Positions 36,199 to 46,513 of a stretch of DNA of 64,000 bases are shown here, in pieces. The stretch's first letter is position 1, and each line of letters starts with the position of its first letter. Position numbers and translations under genes: made by a program. Below the pieces are notes generated by a model. The model did no database searches, was not told the DNA's origin, and saw nothing but the letters and a program-made list of their open reading frames with translations. The stretch is from Dichetophora obliterata (taxonomy: Eukaryota; Arthropoda; Insecta; Diptera; Sciomyzidae), in contig OY986435.1 of the NCBI GenBank assembly GCA_963920525.1, positions 176,856,266-176,920,265 on the forward strand, read 5' to 3'.

Positions 36199-36821
36199 AA
36201 TTTTATAGATCATACATTTTTAGTGTCAGGACACTCCTTTTTCAAAACATAAAGATCTAAAAGAACTGCATTTCTCCAATATACCACAAATTTTATGATC
36301 ATCTTAAAACTAACTCAACAGCATTGTACGAAGATATACAGGACTAGAAGGAACAGTCATTGGTTTGTAAGATATATCTTTAGCATATAGTAAGTTGGCT
36401 TAATGGTTGATTTAAAATTTTTTTTTTCATATGATTTTCATAACAAAATCACTTTTATTTTGCAATAATATTTTCTAGTAAGCCAATTATAGCCACAAAA
36501 AAAAAACTTAACACTCTAAAAAATAAATTAGTAGCTATTTTTATTTTAATATCAGCCTATCCCACAGCCTAACCCACATATTTAAAAATATTAATTTTTA
36601 CCAGATAGCAGAACGGCCTGAGCTACTTTTTTGTAATATAGTCGAACTCACTATTCTTATAACAGAAATGTATATCTCATGTGTAATAAATTAAATTAAA
36701 TCAAAAATCTTTGATTTCTGAAAATAAAATAACAAAAAATAAACTTTTAAATACAGTGTTTTCTTTAAAGCTGTTTTTTCTCTGTTCGAAATTTTTGGGG
36801 TTAGGCCGGTCTGGCGCTGAG

Positions 36822-37344
36822 TAGTATTAGGCAAGCTCCCAATATTAACAACGTTCCAAAGACTACCTTTTACAAAATAAATACAAAAGTCCTGGAAATG
36901 TTGGTGGTCCGGCCGTGTTAAATAAAAGAAGAAAATATTCTAGTCAAATCGATTATAGAAATAGGTGAACTGGAATTCTAATCCCCAATCTTCCACTCCA
37001 GAATTTTAAAAAAAGTAATAAAAGAAAAGAATATAATAGAAGAAAATATACCTTATCTGACAATATTTGAACAAATTACACCCGTCAACGCTATCCAAAC
37101 TGCTAATCCAAATAAAAAAATCGAAGTGGCTTAGAAAAAATGAAAATAAAAGAAAACCTGATAAGGAAAAAAATACACTAAAGAAAAAATAAAAGTATAT
37201 CTATCCTACAGTTTCCACAAGTGACGAACTCTTGGAGCACCGAAGTAGAGTCGAAGAAGAAAAACAAACCAAGGAAAAAAATAAATTATTAGTGCTCAAA
37301 AACGAAAAGACAACTTAAAAAATAAGTAAACTAAAAATAAAATT
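36822..37344. other. AT-rich non-coding DNA
   Basis: A-rich, with AAAATAAAAG-type words. No gene was recognised; probably the body of the Penelope-like remnant that follows. Confidence 0.35.
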
Positions 37345-37815
37345 GATTTTAATTGGGAGCTATTTAGATCAAGTCAGTTTTGAAGAAGGCAACGATAACA
37401 ACTCTGTATAGAGTCAATCACACAGCAGGCTAAACAGACTTAGTGTATTTCGGCAGACTTTTTGAACTCCAAAAGAATTGCGAAAAATTAAGAGGTAACT
37501 GGAACAGACACAACTCCTGGTAGAGTTTTAGGCTAAATCTTAAAAATACTTACTGCTTTATCGTCGTATGATAAAATGGCCAAAGAAAATACATTCTTGC
37601 GACCTCAACAAAGGAATTTATTCGAACAAGTATCTAATCATATAAGACTTAAACAGTGGTTGGGTGGGTCACAGCTGAATCACTCAACACTACTGATGAT
37701 GAGGGGTAGCTCCCTTCGAAACAGTCCGTGTAGTCAGCTGTGTGATTGACTCTATTCAGAGGAGTTGTTGCCTTCTTGAAAACCTTCTTGATCTAAATAG
37801 CTCATAATTAAAATC
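37345..37815. mobile_element. Penelope-like inverted arms with hammerhead-like core
   Basis: GAGCTATTTAGATCAAG at 37357, then AAGAAGGCAAC and AGAGTCAATCACACAGC, recur in inverted form at about 37724-37803. Between them, 37693-37721 reads CTGATGATGAGGGG..CCCTTCGAAA. That is a CUGAUGA core, a short stem and GAAA, as in hammerhead ribozymes of Penelope-like elements and retrozymes, with one extra base after the core. No reverse transcriptase was recognised. Confidence 0.5.
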
Positions 37816-37849
37816 ATGTAAAAATTCAAAGAACAGATCACAATTAATT

Positions 37850-38660
37850 ATCTAACAGAAAATTTTTACAAATTATTCAAACTCAAAAAATACGGAAGTA
37901 TTAGAGAACAAAACAGAAACAGAAGATTATTCAAAAGCATCGTATGTTATCATCCGATTTGATGACAAATATTTTCCTGGAATAGTAATAGACACTATAG
38001 ATAATGGCTTAACCCATTAATGACAACGTATGATATATCATACGCGAATAAAGTATTTTTCAAAAATTCCTAAAAAATCCTCAGCCACTGTAAACTTTTG
38101 CTTCCAACAGTGTAAGAAAGCCAAATGTATGCTTTTTCAAAAAAAAAAAATTGACATATTAATCCTTTCTGTTTACTTGTTCGCGCCTGTTAATGCAGTA
38201 TTAAAAAAAGTGATAACTGTTACTCAGGTGAGTTATTTTGTTTTATAAACATCAAGAAAAAAGAAAACATAATTAATAAAGAGCATTACGTTAAAGTTAA
38301 ACGCCTACGCTACGAAATTAAAATTTTCCAATTTATCATTTCACTATTTTTTTTTTTGTTTTGTTTTATTTCTCTACTTAAAGACCCCTTACGCATTTAT
38401 GATCATACGATTCGCCAGACCAAAATCCTTTGGTTTTTTTTTTAAACTTCAGAATTTTCCGTCTTATAATAATACAAATTTATGCTGAAAGTTGTAAAAG
38501 CTAAACTCAACGGATTCTGGTAGTGAGCATTAATGGGTTAAAGGTGAAGACAATGACGATAAGTGAAACATTCTGGGCTGCAAAGGATGACATTTTAAAT
38601 TACGAAATTAGTGATGTGATGTGTAAAATTCAATATAATAGGTGTCGATACGAAATTTAG
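37850..38660 (+). pseudogene. C-terminal coding relic split by a TTAA MITE
   Basis: From about 37850 the frame reads TEDYSKASYVIIRFDDKYFP and GIVIDTIDN up to the TTAA. After removal of the MITE at 38013-38537 and one TTAA, it continues without a shift as GLKVKTMTISETFWAAKDD and ILNYEISDVMCKI. The FPG..V...KVK.M.....W...DDIL...I pattern resembles the C-terminal tail found on many insect transposon-encoded and domesticated proteins; I cannot name the family. The upstream part is missing. The sequence is probably not expressed. Confidence 0.5.
38009..38541. mobile_element. TTAA-flanked piggyBac-like MITE, 525 bp
   Basis: The element is 38013-38537 with TTAA at 38009-38012 and 38538-38541. Its ends are CCCATTAATG and its exact complement. 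It is inserted in a coding relic whose frame is continuous across the empty site, which independently confirms a 4-bp TTAA duplication. The open stretch at 38030-38248 matches nothing. Confidence 0.8.
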
Positions 38661-38935
38661 AACCGGATTTACAAATTGGCGAAATTAACGAAAATTTCAA
38701 GTCTTCGAAGAAAACTCCAGATGATAGCGATTTATTTAATATAAGTGTAAGTGGTTTAATAAGGTAAGAGTCAAGACCATCGACAGTTTCAAAATCTTCT
38801 GATTCGGTTAGTACCAAGCTACCTACATTACCAATTTGTTGCAAATTAGGAAATTGCTCTTCGAGAATTGAAGGATTCTGCGATTTAAATACCGATCAAA
38901 AAAAATCTGCAAACAAGTTACAAATTTCTTTATGA
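38637..38935 (-). pseudogene. non-LTR retrotransposon reverse transcriptase fragment
   Basis: On the minus strand the translation runs HKEICNLFADFF, a stop, SVFKSQ, then LIKPLTLILNKSLSSG, VFFEDLKFSLISPI and CKSGSKFRIDTYY. This matches the N-terminal fingers of Jockey/I-type LINE reverse transcriptases, where the family reads FADFFSSVF, then ..NLSL..G.FP..LK.S.V.PI.KSG....NYRP. The segment is about 100 residues, truncated at both ends, with an in-frame stop. It abuts the end of the preceding coding relic. Confidence 0.75.
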
Positions 38936-39182
38936 ATCGTTAAAAAGAAAATCAAAAAATGTACGTTTTTTTTGACCTTATTGTTGCGTTTAAAAACTAA
39001 ACAAATTTTACAAAGACTCTAATTTTGGTTAATGGGGTGTAGAATTACAGAATAAATAATTTTTAAAAAGATATTAAATTTGCCCGTTTTGAAAAAGTAT
39101 GTTTCGAGAAACCGCTTTTAAAATTACTCTGTTAAGTTAAAGTTACTCTCGCGCACTGGATTTGAAGCGTTGTAGAAACTGT
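38936..39182. other. AT-rich spacer
   Basis: No feature recognised. Confidence 0.4.
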
Positions 39183-40599
39183 ATTATAAGCAGGGCTGCG
39201 GAGTCGGACCAAAAAATTTCGACTCTGACTCCGACTCCTCGAAATATCAAAGCTCCGACTCCGACCAAATGATAAAAAAAATTTTTATTTAAATTTTTAA
39301 TAACAATTTTGAATAATTTTTAATAACACTGACACGAGTAACGTTTTCCGTCGGGTGTCATTGTAAAATGGTTAAAAACTGCTGACTTTATCGACATTTT
39401 TTTTGCCATTTTCCTAACCGTTAAACATTACAATGTTTAAATTCCGGTTTCAAGCTATCACTGGCATTTCAGTCATGATAGCTTTAGTGTTTCATCTTTA
39501 ATGCGAAGTCGATAAATTCACAGGGTGAACCAAATTAAAACTAGTAAGGAATTATTTTCGACTGGGCCGAAATTAAAATACCTCCACCTACGACGATTTT
39601 TCCAAATTTCATACCTAAAGTTAATATTAATTGTTAAAAGTTTTGAGCAAAATTTGAAGTCATAAGATTCATTTTTGTGGAATTGAATGAGATTTTACAA
39701 TTTTAGTGTACTTTGTATGGGGGGAAGGCGCGGTTTTCATCCCATTTTTAAAAATTTCTTACCCAAAGTTTATAAGAAATATTAAAGACGCTGTGCAAAA
39801 TTCGAAGTCATATTAATTTTTGTGGATTTTAAAGAGATTTATCGTTTTGGTTAAGTCACTGTGTATGGGAGGTAGGCGTGGTTTTCATCCGATTTTTACA
39901 AATTTCTTACTCAAAGTTTATATTAAATATTAAAGACACTGTGCAAAATTTGAAGTCATTAAATTAGTTTTTGTGGAATTAAAAGAGGTTTTACCGATTC
40001 GTTTGTATGGGAGGTAGGCGTGGTTTTATAACATTTTTAAAAATTTCATAAGCAAAGTTTATGATAAATATTAAAGACGCTGTGCAAAATTTTAAGTCGT
40101 TTTATTAATTTTTGTAGATTTTAAACAGATTTTACCGTTTTGGTTAAGTTACTTTGTATGGGAGGTAGGCGTGGTTTTCATCCGATTTAGCTCATTTTCG
40201 AGCTTGGCCTCCATTTCTTAATAAAAAGCTTATATATTGAATTTCGTTGCGATAGCTAAAAAATTACGGTTGTTATCGTGACCACAGACGGACATGGCTA
40301 AATCGACTCGGGAGGTGATGCTGATCAAGAATATATACACTTTTCTATACCGGCCACGCCTCCTTATCGGCGTTACAAACGGAGTGACAAAGTTAATATA
40401 CCCCTATTACGTTTTTTAAACGTGGGGGTATAAAAATTACTGCTTTTACACTGTTTTAAACAAAATTTACAAAATTATGCAAAATATTATTTTTTTTCAT
40501 GATTTTTTTGCTGGAGTCAGAGTCGATGCATTTTTCCCGACTCCGACTCCTTTGCACAAGAACTCCTACAGACTCCGACTGCGCAGCACTGATTATAAG
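39183..40599. mobile_element. hAT element (non-autonomous), 8-bp TSD
   Basis: The element is 39191-40591 (1401 bp). The ends are CAGGGCTGCGGAGTCGGA and CAGTGCTGCGCAGTCGGAGT in inverted orientation, with GACTCCGACTCC repeats just inside both. Flanks are ATTATAAG at 39183-39190 and 40592-40599, an exact 8-bp duplication. A tandem-repeat element (39535-40425) is nested inside. No transposase is present. Confidence 0.88.
39535..40425 (+). mobile_element. dispersed tandem-repeat element, copy 3
   Basis: Begins TTTCGACTGGGCCGAAATTA and then has about four units of roughly 120-150 bp. Each carries TGTATGGGAGGTAGGCGTGG, TTATATTAAATATTAAAGAC-like words and CTGTGCAAAATTYGAAGTC. It ends with CGGACATGGCTAAATCGACTC, CTTTTCTATACCGGCC and GGCGTTACAAACGGAGTGAC. 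Inverted copies lie at 10697-12035 and 28490-29170. Confidence 0.65.
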
Positions 40600-40654
40600 T
40601 GGAATTGATTTGAAATTTTTTTTACATATTCTTGAATAGTTGTACAACAATAAC

Positions 40655-43623
40655 ACCATATCTCACCATTGAATGGTAGCGTTTTTGAAATATAAATTTT
40701 TGAAATTGTTTTTTTCAATCTTCAGAGCTGTTCCTACGTTTTCCACTATATTTCGAATTTTAATTGACCAATTTTACCAAACAAACACTTTATTTAAAGG
40801 TAATTAAGCCTTATATAATTTGTTTTTTTTTTAAAGTTTTGATATCGGCCCAATAGTACAGATACTACCGATGTTTATAAGTAAAAAATACGATTGTTTT
40901 GGAAAAAGTCACAATACACATATCGTCCTAAGAAAAATAGAATTTGCAAAGATAGGTTTTGTTTGAATTTGTTTGCATTTATTTTGAACTTTTTTAAAAA
41001 AATGTTACTTTTGATTAAAATTCATGCTTAAATGGTAAAGTTATGAATTTTTTGTGGAAGACCTAAATTCAACTTTTTGACAATTTAAACGCCTTTTCTT
41101 TATTTTTCGAAATCAGTTGAAATTCTGCATTTGATATTAATTTATTTATTCCTTGTATATATTTCGTGTACTGATGAATTACAATCTCTATTTTTAAAAC
41201 TATTTTTTTTTCCTATCTTGCAAAGTACTTAAAAATAATAAATAAATAAACTAGTTCAATATAATAAAATTAAGAATATTTAAAAAACTGTTGCATCTTG
41301 CTACTGGCTTATTGATAGCATGCTCTCATTTGGTCTTTTGAAAGTTTTCTTCCAACATCCGATTACAATTTTTTAAATTCTTAAAACATTCTGACTCTTT
41401 CTGTCTTGTAGCTTTCGTGGTTTATTTCTCGTATAAGGGACCAAATGTAATCGCCCATCATGGCTGTATCCCAGAAGCCGCTATACCGTCGCTCCATGGC
41501 CTTTATTAGTTGGTGAAAACGTTACCCGTGCTCATCACTCTCACCCAAATATTCCGGAAAAAAATCCAAGTGAGAATGGAGCAAATGGATTTTCAATGAC
41601 ATATGCACTCTTACCGGAAACATGAAAAAAATTCAAAAATTAAAATCTAATGTATGACAATAAACTGATATGAAGTGACATAATAGAGAAAAGAATACAT
41701 TATTCATAATTTTTCAGCAAATCTTCAACGATACCCCTATAATTTGGGCTTTTGTTGTTTGCAAGAAAATTGGCAACAACCAGCTTGAACGAATTCCAGG
41801 CTGCAGCTTCAACGGGAGACAAAAGTTTTGGAAATTCTTCGTTTCTTAGCAACTTTTTAATGTCGTGTTTTGCCTTCTTTGATCTTTGCATATGAAAGAT
41901 GTGTGAAAATGGATCAAAAATAAATAAAGGCTGCACTCTCTTTATCCAGATTTTGAGTAAAGTTTTTTATGATTCCCAATTTAATGTGCAACGGGGGACG
42001 TATGATATTTTCTCTCTTCACCATAGGATCGTTTTTGATGCTGACTTCGTCGATTATGCTGTTTGTCCTTTCCGGTCATTCCTTTTGTGTATAATGAAGA
42101 TCATCTGCGCAATTTCTAGTATATCCTCCTTGCATTCCACGCAACATACTAATAACTTTGAGGTCAGAGCAAATTCTCCAATCATATTCTTTATATCTGA
42201 TGTATTTCAGCGATTTGGCCATCGTTACCTTTGTTTCTTTAGTATTACCAGCATGTGCGATGGGAACCGATGACTTTCATTTCCATTGTGCAAGATAACT
42301 GCTTTCAAACTCTCTTTGCTCCCGTCTATAAACAACCGCCACACATTTGAAATATGTTATTGGTGGACCTCCTTGAACAATCCCGCCAAATTATTGGAAT
42401 AGCAAATTTCTTCTTCCTTCGTGAAATACTTTGCGTAAGATTCGTGACGCTTCCTGTAGATCGTCGTTTGTACACCTGTAGCCAAGAAGCGACGTTGCTG
42501 CATTCGAGATGCAAATAATTCTGATTTTTCTTTCGTTAACTCCAAATCTCGAACCCAATAGCTTAAGTCTTGCTGGGAATGTAATTGTAAACCCTTCTCC
42601 GATGCTTAATCGCTTTCACTTGATTCGTACGGATTTGGGATTCAGTGTTTATGAGGGCTGAACCAGGAATCACTGGATACGAAACATCACCCAAATGAGG
42701 TACCGAAATCATCACTGATTCCACTTGTGCATAATTCCATTTCAAACTCTTTCCAAAGCCAGAACATTTGCTAAGGCAGAAATAGAAAATGGCTTTCTCC
42801 AAACCATTGGTGTGTCGAATTTCATGTATCGGCTGAAATAAAACAAGTAAATGTTAAACATATAACGAATATAAACAAAAAAAAAACTAATTCATAACTT
42901 TGGTCAACAGCTCATTTGCTGAGAATTGACTGGCACATAGCACAAAGAGACTGTGGTGTCCTTGGATCGGTGAGATTCGGTAGCATACCAAAATATTTCA
43001 GATAAATTTTATTGTAGCGGATCAGTAAATTTGCGTACATTTCTTTTCAAGCCACCACATATCTGGGAAAACATAAATGTAAAATCAGGTAGATCAGAGG
43101 TTAGAAATCTTGACAAACTTCATTCATGCACTAAAAGTAAGAAGAGACTCATTTGAATTGTCAAAGAGCTAAATTTAGGTATTTCACTAAAAAATGCATA
43201 ACTTCACAATTTAAGCACGGATTTTAATCAAAAGTTGCATGCTCTTTTGTAAAAGTTCAAACATAATGCTAAAATTTTTGCAAATTGAAATATGACGATA
43301 TGTGAATTTTTGACCCCGATTTTTGTATAAAATTCGTGTTTTTTACTTATAAACATCGCTAGTATCTGAACTACTCAGCCGATCTGAAAACTTTGAAAAA
43401 TAAAATGTTTAAAGTTTAGTTACCTTTAAGTTAAGTGTTTGTTTCGTAAAATCGGTCAATTAAAACTTGAGATATAGTGAAAAACGTCGGAAAAGCTCCG
43501 AAAATTGAAAAAAAAAAGAATTTAAAAAATTTATACCTCGAAAACGCTACATTCAAAAATTTTTAGAGGGATTTTCGTGTTTAGTGGGCCAACGCCCATG
43601 AGAAAATCATAGTGAGATATGGT
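40655..43623 (-). mobile_element. long-TIR DNA transposon, about 3.0 kb
   Basis: Inverted arms of about 450 bp begin ACCATATCTCAC at 40655 and end with its complement at 43623. They remain alignable inward through AATTGACC.ATTTTAC.AAAC, GATGTTTATAAGTAAAAAA and ACTTTTGATTAAAATYCRTG. Arms differ at roughly one position in five, so this is old. A minus-strand coding relic fills the interior. No target duplication was recognised. Confidence 0.65.
41381..42850 (-). pseudogene. decayed arthropod transposon-like gene
   Basis: Minus-strand pieces in order: LELTKEKSELFASRMQQ and ESYAKYFTKEEEICYSNNLA (42550-42360), then KHDIKKLLRNEEFPKLLS and AWNSFKLVVANFLANNKS..NYRGIVEDLL (41880-41705). The last is HLDFFPEYLGESDEHG, a stop, FHQLIKAMERRYSGFWD and MMGDYIWSLIRE (41580-41400), ending with TAA at 41381. 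This block order is familiar from a large unnamed arthropod family found in many insect and crustacean genomes; I do not know a function. It is broken by frameshifts and at least one stop. The piece at 42563-42802 (KSLKWNYAQVESVMISVPHL) may be its upstream part or unrelated. Confidence 0.6.
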
Positions 43624-43701
43624 AGGCAAAATGGCTGTTAACCTTTGTAATCAATTAAAAAAAAGTCAATTTTCAAAGAATTGGTTTGCCTAAAACCTCT
43701 C

Positions 43702-46513
43702 TTAAGGGGGTCCTCTGGTAATCCGAAAAATTTTTTTTCGATTTTTTTTCATATTTCTATTGCTCAGATACTCAAAAACATTTTCCCAAAAGGATTTTTC
43801 AAAATTCGAAATAGTTTAGGAGATACAGGCATTTTTGTGTAGGTATGTTTTCGTCAAAATAACGCATCAGCAAAGTTGTTTATTTGCCTGCAGTCATTAG
43901 TCGAAAATTCTGTGGAATTCTTCCAAAATATGTATTGATATTACAAAATATACACACACAGTATGTATACATGCAGTATGTATACATGCATGTTTTGATT
44001 TAGGGGTTGAAATGATTTTGAGCCCAGGTGTTCACATGAAAGAAGCAAACGAACGAGATTCAGTTTATTTTCGAACGCTGAAAGCTACGCGTGCGCGATA
44101 ACTGCTGTTGTAAAATAAAAGAAAAATCGTTTTGTGTTTTTTTTTTTGCTATGGATAAAAAAAGCCACCCAAACGCGCCGCGTAAGTGCGCGTATCGAAC
44201 AAAAAAGAGGCATTTCCGTGGAAACCAGCACTCCCAAGTAGAGGACACCGACTTTGCCAGCACATCGGCCAAAAAATTGAAGAAAACGCAAGACAATGAA
44301 GTCATCATCGAAAACAACCTCCAGTTCTGTTTCTTGGAATTTTTTTCATTTTTCCAAACGCTTGCTGCTCTGGTTATCTGCGCCCAATGTAAACAAAAAA
44401 TTCGATTTGGAAAAACATGTATGCGTGGAGTCGGCTTCAAAGTGAGTCTGCAGTGCCAATGTAAAGCTACACAGTATATTAATTCTTCGCCGGTGGTCGG
44501 TAAATCTTTTGTTGTAAATCGCCGGTTGATATTTGCCATGAGATTGCTTGGAATAGGGAGAGAAGGTATTAATATGTTCTGCGGATTAATGGACATATGC
44601 CAAGGATTGTGCCTTGATGCGTACTATGGCACCTTGAAAAACATGCATGTGTCTGCTAAAGCAGTTTACAAGCAGTGCCTGTTGAATGAAAGAAGAGCAG
44701 GAACAGCAGAAAGAAAAAAATCCTGACTGTGACTCCTCAGTGCTGACCGTTTCAGGGGATGGCACCTGGAAAAAACGGGATTCTCGTCTCTTTTTGGTGT
44801 CACTACGCTCGTCGGTAAACATACCAAAAAAGTGGTTGACTCCGTTGTCAAATCAAGCCTTTGCCAGGCATGCAAAATGTGGGGAAAAAAAATGACTCTG
44901 CAGACTTCGAAGAATGGTACGAATCGCACCAGAAAACATGCACAAACAACCACAGTGGGAGTGCGGGCAAGATGGAGGTAGATGCCGTGAAGGAAATGTT
45001 TGCCTCATCGATCGAAAAATATGGCATAAAATATGACAAATATATTGGCGATGGCGACAGCAAAACCTTCAAGGCCATTATAGACCTTGATCCGTATAAC
45101 GGCGACCCCGTTGTCACAAAAAAGGAGTGCATCGCTCACGTGCAAAAACGCATGGGCACACGGCTGCGCAAGGCCAAAAAAGAAAACAAAGGCATCGGTG
45201 GAAAAGGCACTGGCAAACTGACAGACAAAGTCATAAGCGAGCTGACTACTTACTATGGACTTGCTATTCGACGTAATAAGGACTCTGTGGAAAACATGAG
45301 AAAAGAAATATGGTCAACATATTATCACAAAAGTTCAAGTGATAGTAATCCACAACATATTTATTGCCCACCTGGTGAGTCCAGCTGGTGCGCCTATCAA
45401 AAGTCAGCAGCAGAAGGCTCATTAGCCTCATTTCACCACACGTACGCCCCACTTGATGGAAAGGTTCTGCAAGTAATGAAGCCCATATACGAAGCGTTAT
45501 CATCCGACGATCTACTCAACCGATGCACTGGAGGTGAAACGCAAAATTGTAACGAATCGTTCAACTCGCTTTTGTGGACCTTTGCGCCGAAACATATCCA
45601 CTGTGGTGCTACCACAGTCGAAATCGCAAATTTTCTGGCAACCTGCATTTTCAACGAAGGCTTCACAAGTATTTTAAAAATAATGTCAACAATGGGTATT
45701 GTCATCGGCCCACAAGCCGAGATGTATGCTGAATCTCGCGACGGAAAACGACTTCAACGCTCAGAGCTAAAAACGTACGCATCATCGAAAGAGGGTCGCA
45801 CAGCCCGCAGAGCCCAAAAAGCCATGGGAAAACTCGTTTTATGAGATGGAGGAAGGCACACTTTATGGGGCTGGAATTGCCGATTAATATTCGTAAGTAT
45901 TGTATTAAAAAAATATGTGCTAATGTCATTTGTGTGCCTCAAAATTGAAGTCAAAACTTTAAACGCGTTTTTCTCGAAACCATGTTTTTCAAAACTTTGC
46001 GCACGATAACTCAAACAGTTTTTGACCGATTTTGATATATGAGGCATGAAACGACGCAGAATTTACGCCGCTATAGCCCCTACCTCAAACTTGCCGAAAA
46101 AATAATGTTTACTATTTTTTTTCTACACTAGACTACAAAAAAAAAGGTCGAAATTCGATTTTTCATTTTCAAAGTGGCGGCTCCCCCCCTAAAAAAATTT
46201 CGATTTTTGTTTCCGAGGTAGGGGCTATAGGGACATTCATTCTAAGTAACTGAATATTTTTTTTTTTTCAGACGATGTTTACTCTTGGAATCGTGCGCAA
46301 TTTGGACCCACCTTTTTTCCGGAGAACCTCGTTACCAGGCCGAGAACTTTCTGAACGGTCCATAAATTCACTTTTTCAAAATTTTGTATTTTTTTCAATA
46401 AATTAAGCTACCCAAATCAAAAAACGGAACTAAAATATCTTTACTCGTTCTCTTTCCACAATATTTTGAAAAAAGGCTAAAATTTGGCATAGATTACCAG
46501 AGGACCCCCTTAA
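43702..46513 (+). mobile_element. Mutator-like-transposase element, TTAA on both flanks
   Basis: The element is 43706-46509 (about 2.8 kb). Its ends are GGGGGTCCTCTGGTAATC and its exact complement, and TTAA lies immediately outside each (43702-43705, 46510-46513). It carries the transposase pseudogene described next. No 9-bp duplication of classical Mutator type is visible; the duplication is TTAA, or TA if the first bases belong to the terminal repeat. Confidence 0.8.
44151..45887 (+). pseudogene. Mutator-like transposase, four frameshifts
   Basis: The chosen start gives MDKKSHPNAPRKCAYRTKKR, basic and followed by a Cys-pair motif (CAQCKQKIRFG..C..GVGF). Then come NRRLIFAMRLLGIGREGIN, MFCGLMDICQG and, in another frame, LTVSGDGTWKKR. 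After two more shifts it reads SGSAGKMEVDAVKEMF, IGDGDSKTFKAI, KKECIAHVQKRMGTRLR, LTDKVISELTTYYGLAIR and TQNCNESFNSLLW, with a tail ending EEGTLYGAGIAD. This is the arthropod family annotated as Mutator-like transposase domain proteins; VSGDGTW and YIGDGDSKTF hold likely catalytic Asp residues. Breaks lie near 44690, 44780, 44885 and 45830, three of them in or beside A runs. The 327-codon 3' part is still open, so it decayed fairly recently. Confidence 0.85.

Larger units (their letters stand above)
33547..36300 (+). pseudogene. decayed insect transposon-like gene (DUF7869-type), split by mariner copy 2
   Basis: The start reads MTYSEQEQDFEDSGSEYKP, acidic and Ser-rich. Then comes a basic block (KRSRKRVLNEANCKKN, ITGKSYVNSKAVV) followed by CTCPLQ. 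A central part carries DKRGKH, FWTYSFGIHDLITGRAV, ASRGPQEIG and KLIMYSDQFGGQNRNIR. After the mariner, DHTFLVSGHSFF follows. This order matches a widespread, poorly named insect family that I believe carries DUF7869. YSD.GGQNRN and the following FLVSGHSF are its strongest signatures. It is a relic: stop codons, several frameshifts, and a 30-bp tandem duplication at 34129-34180. The mariner at 34911-36196 sits between codons of this frame; without it the frame reads through into the FLVSGHSF block. Confidence 0.7.
30143..36821. mobile_element. inverted ends bracketing a nested insertion stack
   Basis: CTCAGCGCCAGAGCGGCCTA at 30143 is repeated in inverted form, with one change, ending at 36821. 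Between them sit a palindromic repeat, two mariners, a tRNA-like module and a decayed insect gene. If these are the true ends, the original element carried the decayed gene and was later invaded. A related internal fragment lies at about 36560-36625. No target duplication was found, so the outer boundary is inferred. Confidence 0.4.

Noticed and set aside
44060..44953. Minus-strand ORFs over the Mutator-like gene
   Set aside because: They are antisense shadows of a recognisable + strand transposase.
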